Shown here: in pieces, positions 16,013 through 22,833 of the stretch
Layout of the letters: the number at the start of each line of letters is the position of its first letter
Numbering within the stretch: the stretch's first letter is position 1
DNA from: a virus
Length of the DNA: 37,897 nucleotides
Direction: 5' to 3' (one strand)
Virus record (IMG/VR): IMGVR_UViG_3300043427_001251
Location: 1-37,897 of that record
Made by a program: the position numbers and the translations under genes
The notes under the pieces: model-generated
The model's input: only the letters and a program-made list of their open reading frames with translations
Database searches by the model: none
Told to the model about the DNA's origin: nothing

Positions 16013-16280
16013 ATTGTTTCCTTAACTTATTGATTTGAGCATCTTTTTTGCCAATTTGACCATCAATTCTTTTTAATTCTTTTTCAATATCTTTATTGAT
16101 TTTTAAAAGAGAATCTGATTGACTTTCTAACTTTTCAATCTGCGTGTTGTATTCTTGTTCACGCTCTTTCAACATTCTTTCGTAATCTTTTTTGTAACGA
16201 TTACCAGCAAAAAAGAATTGATATGCCAGTAAAGCTAATAAAGCAAGAATTACAAGTTGTTGAGTATTGAATCGTTTCAT
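15936..16280 (-). CDS. Membrane-anchored coiled-coil protein, i-spanin-like
   Basis: A 114-residue protein with a short basic start, a transmembrane helix at about residues 9-25 (LVILALLALLAYQFFFA) and then a charged coiled coil to near residue 98. This N-in membrane anchor with periplasmic coiled coil is the architecture of Rz-type inner-membrane spanins, which fuse the two membranes at lysis. The last quarter overlaps the start of the next gene out of frame, like Rz/Rz1 pairs. No sequence match to a known spanin is claimed; a structural or pore role remains possible. It follows the upstream stop directly (TAAATG). Confidence 0.55.
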   Translation of the reverse strand: MKRFNTQQLVILALLALLAYQFFFAGNRYKKDYERMLKEREQEYNTQIEKLESQSDSLLKINKDIEKELKRIDGQIGKKDAQINKLRKQYEKDVAKLDAMSDNDIADAFTDAFN

Positions 16281-16556
16281 TTATTTTTTGGCAGCCGGCT
16301 TTTTAGCAGTTGGTTCGGTTTTAGCAGCAGCTTTTTTCTTTGGGTAGTATCTTTTCTTTTTAGGAGCAGCTTTTTCTACTACATTAGCTACATCAGATGC
16401 TTCTTTTACTACTTTTTTAGCAGCAACTTTTACTTCTGCAACAGCAACCTTTACTTCGGCTACTTCTTTTTTAACTTCGGCAACGGTTTCTTTGATTTTT
16501 TCATCAATGGTAGTTTTACCAAGTAACCAATTCCAAACTTTCTTTAATGTTTCCAT
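16281..16556 (-). CDS. Small basic histone-H1-like protein
   Basis: A 91-residue protein in three parts. First comes a short amphipathic start (METLKKVWNWLLGKTT). Then a helix of heptad-like VAEVKxx repeats covers about residues 25-48. The tail from about residue 65 is rich in Lys, Ala and Pro (PKKKRYYPKKKAAAK...KKPAAKK). Such tails bind DNA or RNA non-specifically, as in histone H1 and bacterial HU-like tail proteins. It could be a packaged DNA-binding protein or a regulator. It has its own promoter-like box and precedes the membrane-protein pair. Confidence 0.6.
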   Translation of the reverse strand: METLKKVWNWLLGKTTIDEKIKETVAEVKKEVAEVKVAVAEVKVAAKKVVKEASDVANVVEKAAPKKKRYYPKKKAAAKTEPTAKKPAAKK

Positions 16557-16585
16557 AGTTTATTCCAATTTAATTTAAAACTACT

Positions 16586-16593
16586 AATAAGTA
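16586..16593 (-). promoter_or_regulatory. Putative late promoter box TACTTATT
   Basis: Minus strand CATACTTATTAG, 29 bases upstream of the ATG at 16556, in a 56-base gap. It belongs to the TAYTTATW series. Confidence 0.45.
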
Positions 16594-16612
16594 TGTAATT
16601 CAATGTTAATAA

Positions 16613-19156
16613 TTACCATTTACGACAAGACCAATATCTTGCTTTCCATCTTGGACCAGGGTTATCACAATTGTGTCTTGCTCTGAACGATGCTCTTGCT
16701 TTAGGATTGTCTTTACGAATTCTCATAGTTCCACCCTTAGCATCACCACCTTGTCCAAAGTTTACTTTAACAACATTACCTTTGTCGTTCTTAACATATA
16801 CTTTGAATTTCTTAACATCACCTTGCATAATCTTACCAAGTTTTACTTTTCTACCTTGATATTCTGCCTCGTTGATATCACTTTTGTATTCAGCCATAAA
16901 CTGAACAAACTCTTTTAGGTCTTGGTAATTTTCTACATCATACTCATCAACTACCTCTTCCTCTTCTTCTTTTAAAAAAGGTTTAGCTGCAAGATTGGAA
17001 TATACCTTACCTAATTCAGGAGTAAATCCGTATTTTTCTTCCATAAAGGTTTTTACATTATGGTATTCTTCTTTGATAATTTGCTTCAAAGAATCTTTGG
17101 TCAATTTTGATTCAGCAAGAGTTTCTTCTTTTTCTTCTTCAAGTTTGTGAACCGGATATTTTTTTCCGTTGAATTCAAATTCAGTCAAACCTTCTTTACG
17201 AGCTTTGAACAAAGCACCTGTGAAAGCATTACCCTCGTTTACATTATCTTGTGCTAATAACTTAACTTTATCAACCACGGTTTTAACTTTTTTACCATTA
17301 GCCAACTTTAAGGTCACACTTCTACCAAACCTATCAACAACAGTAGCAGCACTATTCGCTGGTGGGAACAATACGATATCACCAATTTCAACCGATGATT
17401 CGTTTACTGATTTTGATTCATACATTTGAAGGGCTTTAATGATGTTTGCCATCTTCATCAAATCCTTTTTGTAAACACCTTTACCAGTCTTTACATTCTT
17501 ACTAATAACACCCAAATGGTGCTGAAGATGTTTCATCATACCATCTACACGAGAATCATTAGGAATGGTAGCAAACTCATTTGGTAATTTTTCATCTAAT
17601 GATTCAACCGATTCGTTTGTGCTTCTATTATCATAAACACCTTTTAACCATTTAATAGTATCTCTATCTTTTGGAAAATCTTTGTATTCGTTGTAGAACT
17701 CTTTCACAAAATCTTTAAAATCTTTTGCTTCTTGTGCGATAATATCAATATTACTCATTGATGATTCGTTTACCGATTCTTTGATACCAGTTTTAGTGAT
17801 ATTAGATATCCAATTGTTTTTAATGAAGTAATCCATTCTCTCTTCAAAAGATGGGTTAGTCTTTTTAGACCACATATTGTATTCAACTTTTTTGTTGAAT
17901 TGTCTTTCATTTCTAACAATTGAGTTGATTATTCTGTTAGCCATAAACTCATTAGATAAGTCCGTCATTGGAAGTTTTTTCCAAGTTTTGTAATCTACAA
18001 GTTGAACAGTATCATCATCATTTTGGTATCCAAAGAAAAGTTTTCCTTTAGCATCAGAGAATATCTTTTTTCCGATTGCCTTAGCTTCGTTTACCGATTC
18101 ACCCATTACAATTTTACCTGTTGCATCCTCTATTCTGATTCTCGTATTAGGAAAATCTTTTAATAATGAAGAGTAGTTTGCAGGGATTGCTTGTGGAGTT
18201 TTAACTTCTACTTGTTTAATTACTTTGTTGTTCTTAATAACAACCAAAGTGAAAGGACCATCACCTTTTTTAACAGCTCTCATAATGTCTTGGAACAAAC
18301 CTTCTTTCAAAGTGTTTTCAGTAAGTCTTAATTCGTTTGGTGAGTATTTCATTACTTCACCATCTTGTCTTTTAACTGTATAATATTCCTCATCATCCGC
18401 ACCGTGTGGTTTATCCATCCCAACAACTTGACCAGTCATACCACTTTTAAGACAAGTGACATTATCACCAACTTGAAAATGAGATTCGTTTACTGATTCA
18501 CCTTCTAAAATTTTTCCATTTATTTTAATAACATAACCTTTAGGGTATTGTTTACCTTTAATAAAACTGTATGTTACTTTTTTACCTGGATTCTCTTTTT
18601 TTAATTTCTTTAGCATCATTTCTAGCTCTTCCATATCTACTTTTTCTTCGTTTACTGATTCTTTTTTTGATAAACGATTCTTTGCAAGAAGTGATATGAA
18701 CTTAATGTCAGCATCAATCAATTGTTGTAATTCCTGTTTTGATAATTTATCCAACATCTGAGCCACTCTAACATACATTGGGTCGGATGGATTGATTTTA
18801 TCAATGTCCTTATAAGCGTATTTTAAAATACCAAGGTGAGTTCTATCAAACTTCTCATCCATTTTTTCTTCTTCCGGACTTTTACCAAAAGTTTTGTGAA
18901 CTAACTTATCAAGTTGAGTATGAAATTCTTTTTCTTGAGAATCAGTAGCTTCGTTTTCACATTTCTTCCAACCACCACCAGCATCACCATATTGTTTTGA
19001 AGCCCACCCATTAGCATATGCTGATGGATATACATCAAACTTTTCTTTTGCTTGTGATTTATAATATGACCACTTTGATGGGTCGGTTGGGCAATTCTTT
19101 TCTTCTAGCTTTTGAACCGCTTCACCTAAACGAATGTAATACTCTTTACTTTTCAT
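16613..19156 (-). CDS. Long ESVNE-linked polyprotein of small domains
   Basis: With the ATG at 19154-19156 (GAGG ribosome site six bases upstream) the product is 847 residues; a GTG at 19168 would add four. ESVNE or close variants end at residues 170, 224, 357, 464, 515 (STNE), 586 (KSVNE) and 641 (DNVNE), and L-A-E/S and I-N-E/A sites follow. The predicted pieces are compact, mostly 50-135 residues. They include an N-terminal domain with YPSAYANGWASKQYG, two SH3/KOW-like beta barrels (near 225-285 and 587-635), helical bundles, a FEFNGKKYPV unit, and a C-terminal basic Cys domain ending in SFRARHNCDNPGP...ARYWSC. I recognise the first and last domains from uncultured phages, without known function. 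Cleavage by the gp21-like protease and packaging are inferred. Confidence 0.75.
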   Translation of the reverse strand: MKSKEYYIRLGEAVQKLEEKNCPTDPSKWSYYKSQAKEKFDVYPSAYANGWASKQYGDAGGGWKKCENEATDSQEKEFHTQLDKLVHKTFGKSPEEEKMDEKFDRTHLGILKYAYKDIDKINPSDPMYVRVAQMLDKLSKQELQQLIDADIKFISLLAKNRLSKKESVNEEKVDMEELEMMLKKLKKENPGKKVTYSFIKGKQYPKGYVIKINGKILEGESVNESHFQVGDNVTCLKSGMTGQVVGMDKPHGADDEEYYTVKRQDGEVMKYSPNELRLTENTLKEGLFQDIMRAVKKGDGPFTLVVIKNNKVIKQVEVKTPQAIPANYSSLLKDFPNTRIRIEDATGKIVMGESVNEAKAIGKKIFSDAKGKLFFGYQNDDDTVQLVDYKTWKKLPMTDLSNEFMANRIINSIVRNERQFNKKVEYNMWSKKTNPSFEERMDYFIKNNWISNITKTGIKESVNESSMSNIDIIAQEAKDFKDFVKEFYNEYKDFPKDRDTIKWLKGVYDNRSTNESVESLDEKLPNEFATIPNDSRVDGMMKHLQHHLGVISKNVKTGKGVYKKDLMKMANIIKALQMYESKSVNESSVEIGDIVLFPPANSAATVVDRFGRSVTLKLANGKKVKTVVDKVKLLAQDNVNEGNAFTGALFKARKEGLTEFEFNGKKYPVHKLEEEKEETLAESKLTKDSLKQIIKEEYHNVKTFMEEKYGFTPELGKVYSNLAAKPFLKEEEEEVVDEYDVENYQDLKEFVQFMAEYKSDINEAEYQGRKVKLGKIMQGDVKKFKVYVKNDKGNVVKVNFGQGGDAKGGTMRIRKDNPKARASFRARHNCDNPGPRWKARYWSCRKW
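17234..18661 (-). repeat. Dispersed 15-bp ESVNE repeat, second cluster
   Basis: In-frame copies of GAATCRGTAAACGAA (minus strand) lie at 17765-17779, 18086-18100, 18485-18499 and 18647-18661. Diverged copies lie at 17234-17248 (DNVNE), 17399-17413 (KSVNE) and 17612-17626 (RSTNE). Spacing is irregular and follows domain length. Confidence 0.9.
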
Positions 19157-19170
19157 ATAATACCTCACAA

Positions 19171-19178
19171 AATAAATA
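19171..19178 (-). promoter_or_regulatory. Putative late promoter box TATTTATT for the long polyprotein
   Basis: Minus strand CCTATTTATTTTG ends 14 bases before the ATG at 19156. A T4-like start point would give a short leader GTGAGGTATTAT, carrying the ribosome site but not using the GTG as start codon. Confidence 0.45.
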
Positions 19179-19185
19179 GGTATGG

Positions 19186-19773
19186 TTAATTGTTTCCGTT
19201 TTCTAACTTGGCAATGAAATCCGTTTTAAATTTTTCAAATTCAGCATCAATTTTAGCCTCAAGTTCTTCAGGTGACATTCCACCCTCCCACTCTTCAACA
19301 CGACCATCTTCAAGGATGTATTGAGCTTTTAATGCTGATTTTAAGATTTCCTTTTCTACTTCGGCTTGTTTTAGCCAAGCTTTTGCATTTTCTAAAACCT
19401 TACTTCTTTCGTATTCTTCAAACTTACCCTCAATTCGTAATTGATGTTCCATATCAACCACACAATCCAAACACATTCCGTGATATGCCATCATCTTTTT
19501 ATCAGCTTGAGATGGTGTAGTGCAAGTACAAACTTCTTTACGACAATTTGAAAATTGTGAAACTTCTTTACGAACCTCTGAAAGTTTACCAAGTTTAACT
19601 TTGTATCCTTTTTTTTGTTCCCATTGATTACCAAACTCATCGGTCCATTGTTCTCCAACTTCCCTTCTTACATAATCTTTAGTTTCAAAGCCAATTGTAG
19701 TTTTTGTTTGAGTTTTGTGTGTTCCGGCGAGCATTTCTTTAATCGCCTTAACATTTTGTAATTTTTTAGACAT
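19186..19773 (-). CDS. Cys-rich, probable zinc-binding protein
   Basis: A 195-residue soluble protein. Five cysteines, C77, C82, C84, C101 and C104, with a nearby His98, form a C-x4-C-x-C...C-x2-C pattern that could bind one zinc ion. The N-terminal third is basic and polar (NVKAIKEMLAGTHKTQTKTTIGF). The C-terminal half is charged and helical, possibly coiled coil. No known domain name is assigned. It lies between the two polyprotein genes and is 12 bases from each neighbour's border, so it belongs to the same operon. A role as DNA-binding regulator or virion protein is a guess. Confidence 0.6.
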   Translation of the reverse strand: MSKKLQNVKAIKEMLAGTHKTQTKTTIGFETKDYVRREVGEQWTDEFGNQWEQKKGYKVKLGKLSEVRKEVSQFSNCRKEVCTCTTPSQADKKMMAYHGMCLDCVVDMEHQLRIEGKFEEYERSKVLENAKAWLKQAEVEKEILKSALKAQYILEDGRVEEWEGGMSPEELEAKIDAEFEKFKTDFIAKLENGNN

Positions 19774-19791
19774 AACTTTTATTTTAATTTA

Positions 19792-22700
19792 TCATTCTCC
19801 GTAGAACAATCCTAAAATTTGATTGAGTGGTGCGAATGTGCCTGTAAGTTTATAAGTATTACCTTTATACACAAATACGATACCCTCATTAGGAACAATT
19901 TTGTCTTTACCACCAATAGCGGCAAGTCGTTCTAATTCTAATTTTAGTTTTGCAATTTTCTTTGGGTCACCTGCTTTTTGAACGTCCTTAACTGTTTGGT
20001 CAAGTCGGTCTTTCATACTTCTAACAGCAGCATCAGGATTTGCAGTTAAAACTGAACTCATAAACGAAAGAACTTCGGCACCAACACCCAAGAAAATATC
20101 TTCAAATGGTCTAATATTATCTTTTTGAATTTTGGCGTGGTCGTTTTTATCTATACCTTGAGCCCAAGTCAACACTTTAGGGTCGGTGATGGTTTTACTG
20201 TCCAAACGGAACCCTTTATCGTAGAACGCCCATCTTTTAACAAGACCCATTTTAGTTTTGTTATCAAGTGTTGATGGTGATTTTGTATCTACAAAATTTT
20301 CCCACCACTTTTGGTGATATTCTGCAACACCATCAGTATCTTTCAAATTAAATTCTTTTTGAAGTTTATTCAACTGACCATCAAATTTTGATTTTAAAGA
20401 TGTAAGTTTTTGCGACTTTGGTAATTGGGTTACCGGCGGTCCTTGGATTGTGTATTTTGATTGAACATCAGCATTAACTTGTTTAATCATCCCAGCAAGA
20501 ACCTTTGCATCACTTTGGTCAGCACCAATAGCTATACCAGCTTCGTTGTATTCAGTCGTATTGTGGAATACCAAAAGGGCTTGACCATAAGGGATTACAT
20601 TGACCGATGTTGGCCAGATTACTTCAAGGTTCATAAACTTTGCACCTTGTTTGAAGATTTTGTCTCGTTGTGCTTTTGATAAACCTTTGATAGCTGATGT
20701 AAGGTCTTTCATTGCAAAGTTGTATGCGTCGGTCAAACCACCTCTACCACCAAACTTTGAAGCAATACCGCTAATGTCCAATGCCTTTTCACCACGATTA
20801 GCAAGGTGTCCTTTGTTTCTTGCTGCAATTAAACCCTTATCATCTCTCCACGAAATAGCAAGGGCTTGACCATCGGTCTTTTCTCTTGCAAGTTCTAATT
20901 CGCCCGTTAGGGCTCCGTTGATGATTTGTTTTAAGTCACCAAAAGTTAAATTCATTTCAGTATCAAATGGGTGAGCCATATGACCATACGCACCACCTTC
21001 AACCAATAAAGATTCTTTTAATACATTTTCGTTTGTATTGATAATATAATCTAATGTAGAGTCCTTACCCTTTAATCCCAACCAATATTTTGATTTTATA
21101 AATTGAGGATACAAACTTTTCATATTTGAAATAGCTTCAACTTCCCAAGGTAATTTGATATACTCCGAAGGACTTGACTTCATTAACTTATTATAGTCTT
21201 TTGCAGTTATGTATTCTTTACCCTTCCAAAGTATTGCGGTATAGTCTTTATTTGGTAATAATTCTTTTCTGGAAACTTGTTTGATATGAGTCAACTCGTG
21301 TATCATTGTTTGAATTATTCTCTGATATGACTGATTGGGATTAAAGTGTAAATAAAATTTATTTCCATCTACTGAATTTGAATTTAAGGATATATCACCT
21401 ATCAATCCAACTTTTTCTTTTTTCTTTACTATAATCTTTGCATTAAAATTATACTTATCCATCATAAATTCAATAACGGATTTAACCATCAAGGTTTCAT
21501 ATGGTTTCATTTTTAACGATGTTCCGAAAAGGTCTTCGTTTAATCCAATTTGTTTTTTATCAAGAAAATTTATAAACTCAACACCAACAGCGGTGGCTGT
21601 TTTTTCAATATCAGATTTCCAATCAGAGTAGTCTTTATTTGCAGGTCTATTACTTTTTGGATAGTAAGAAACTTGTGTTGGTCGGTCTTGAACAAATTGA
21701 GTTTCCAAGTCAGTTCCCAACATCCAATCAACTACTTCAAATCCCAATCGTTTTGCAATTTCGTTATTTGCAGATTGGTATTTTTCTTTACTTGCCCAAG
21801 AAAACGCAGGACCATTATCAACCATATCAAGTGAAATTGGTCCCATAGTAGAACCTTCGGTTTTGAGGTCTTGAACATCAACTTGTTTTCTACCCTGTTT
21901 AGCCGTTGTAAAGTCATCACTTACGGGTGGGATTTCCAAATCGGTATTATTACGGATATTTCGTTTGGATGAATATTGGTAGTAATCAGATGACCCCTTT
22001 GCATCAGGTGAAACAATCACATCAGCTACCGGAAAGTGCATTTGAACATAACCACCATTTACAAACCACACATCATCTTTTTGACCTGGATTTTTCATTC
22101 CAAGTTTGCGAGTTTTTCCTGGCAATACAAACATAGTGTCGGGTTCACCAGCATCTGCCCCATAAAGAGAGCCCTCTAAAAGAGATTCAACATCAAATGA
22201 TTTAAAGAACGATTCCATTACGGATTCAATCTTCATTAACCTTGTTGAAATTAAATTGTAAATCTTTGGGTCAAACTTTGGGTATGCTTTCTTGAATCCA
22301 GCTTTTCTTTGAGAATCATCTGATGCTGATAACCAATTACGAACATCAGTTCCGCTTATTGCGTTTGGTTGTGCCGGGGATACATACACATATCCGTTAT
22401 CAAGATATCCACTTTCGGGCTTACCATCGTATTTCTTAAAGTATTTACCACCCAAACGAGCCTCATCCTTTTCACCAACTACCGTGATAAATGCGGTGGT
22501 TTTAGAATCAAATTTATTTAAAACCTCACTTGGTTGGTATGGGTTTTTTACTTGGACAATTTGTGATGATGGGATGTTAAACATCTTCATCATAATTTCT
22601 CGTTTTTCTTTAAAATTAAATGGATGTCTTGGACCACCTTGTTGATTTGAGGTCCCAACAAAGACATTTTGCTTACCAAACTTTTTTACCAAATGTTCAT

Positions 22701-22815
22701 AGGTAGCGTAGTGTCCTTTGTGAAATGGTTGAAACCTTCCAGCATAAACTACTACTTCTTGTTTTACTTCTTCAACAAGAATTCCCCTAACCCACTCTTT
22801 AATTAAATTTCCCAT
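19792..22815 (-). CDS. Multi-enzyme polyprotein: nucleotidylyltransferase, HExxH protein, KxDG ligase
   Basis: A 1007-residue chain. Residues about 20-195 are a Rossmann-type nucleotidylyltransferase: GRFQPFHKGH at 26-35 and an SGTDVR motif near 154-159, as in NMN adenylyltransferases. Residues about 215-425 are unrecognised. The next part holds the zinc-protease motif HELTH at 506-510 with Glu558/560 downstream. Residues about 607-1007 look like a nucleic-acid ligase: KTDG at 646-649 (adenylated Lys), then EGIVF at 977-981 and YKLTG at 988-992 as motifs IV and V. Each domain border carries an L-x-E site: LLE214/G, LNE427/D, LKE601/S and LVE606/G. This suggests that the prohead protease separates the enzymes, as T4 Alt and internal proteins are processed before injection; that link is inferred. 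Confidence 0.75.
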   Translation of the reverse strand: MGNLIKEWVRGILVEEVKQEVVVYAGRFQPFHKGHYATYEHLVKKFGKQNVFVGTSNQQGGPRHPFNFKEKREIMMKMFNIPSSQIVQVKNPYQPSEVLNKFDSKTTAFITVVGEKDEARLGGKYFKKYDGKPESGYLDNGYVYVSPAQPNAISGTDVRNWLSASDDSQRKAGFKKAYPKFDPKIYNLISTRLMKIESVMESFFKSFDVESLLEGSLYGADAGEPDTMFVLPGKTRKLGMKNPGQKDDVWFVNGGYVQMHFPVADVIVSPDAKGSSDYYQYSSKRNIRNNTDLEIPPVSDDFTTAKQGRKQVDVQDLKTEGSTMGPISLDMVDNGPAFSWASKEKYQSANNEIAKRLGFEVVDWMLGTDLETQFVQDRPTQVSYYPKSNRPANKDYSDWKSDIEKTATAVGVEFINFLDKKQIGLNEDLFGTSLKMKPYETLMVKSVIEFMMDKYNFNAKIIVKKKEKVGLIGDISLNSNSVDGNKFYLHFNPNQSYQRIIQTMIHELTHIKQVSRKELLPNKDYTAILWKGKEYITAKDYNKLMKSSPSEYIKLPWEVEAISNMKSLYPQFIKSKYWLGLKGKDSTLDYIINTNENVLKESLLVEGGAYGHMAHPFDTEMNLTFGDLKQIINGALTGELELAREKTDGQALAISWRDDKGLIAARNKGHLANRGEKALDISGIASKFGGRGGLTDAYNFAMKDLTSAIKGLSKAQRDKIFKQGAKFMNLEVIWPTSVNVIPYGQALLVFHNTTEYNEAGIAIGADQSDAKVLAGMIKQVNADVQSKYTIQGPPVTQLPKSQKLTSLKSKFDGQLNKLQKEFNLKDTDGVAEYHQKWWENFVDTKSPSTLDNKTKMGLVKRWAFYDKGFRLDSKTITDPKVLTWAQGIDKNDHAKIQKDNIRPFEDIFLGVGAEVLSFMSSVLTANPDAAVRSMKDRLDQTVKDVQKAGDPKKIAKLKLELERLAAIGGKDKIVPNEGIVFVYKGNTYKLTGTFAPLNQILGLFYGE

Positions 22816-22818
22816 AAT

Positions 22819-22826
22819 AATAAGTA
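22819..22826 (-). promoter_or_regulatory. Putative promoter box TACTTATT just before the multi-enzyme gene
   Basis: Minus strand GATACTTATT ends only three bases before the ATG at 22815 and no ribosome site is visible. If used with T4-like spacing it would give a leaderless mRNA. Otherwise the gene is read from upstream transcripts. Confidence 0.35.
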
Positions 22827-22833
22827 TCTAATT

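Noticed and set aside
7750-18661. CRISPR-like array from repeated 15-base words
   Set aside because: Spacing is irregular, repeats are always in the same codon phase and encode ESVNE within long open frames. No array or leader.
19157-19168. GTG start for the long polyprotein
   Set aside because: The GTGAGG sequence is better explained as the ribosome site for the ATG at 19156, six bases downstream.
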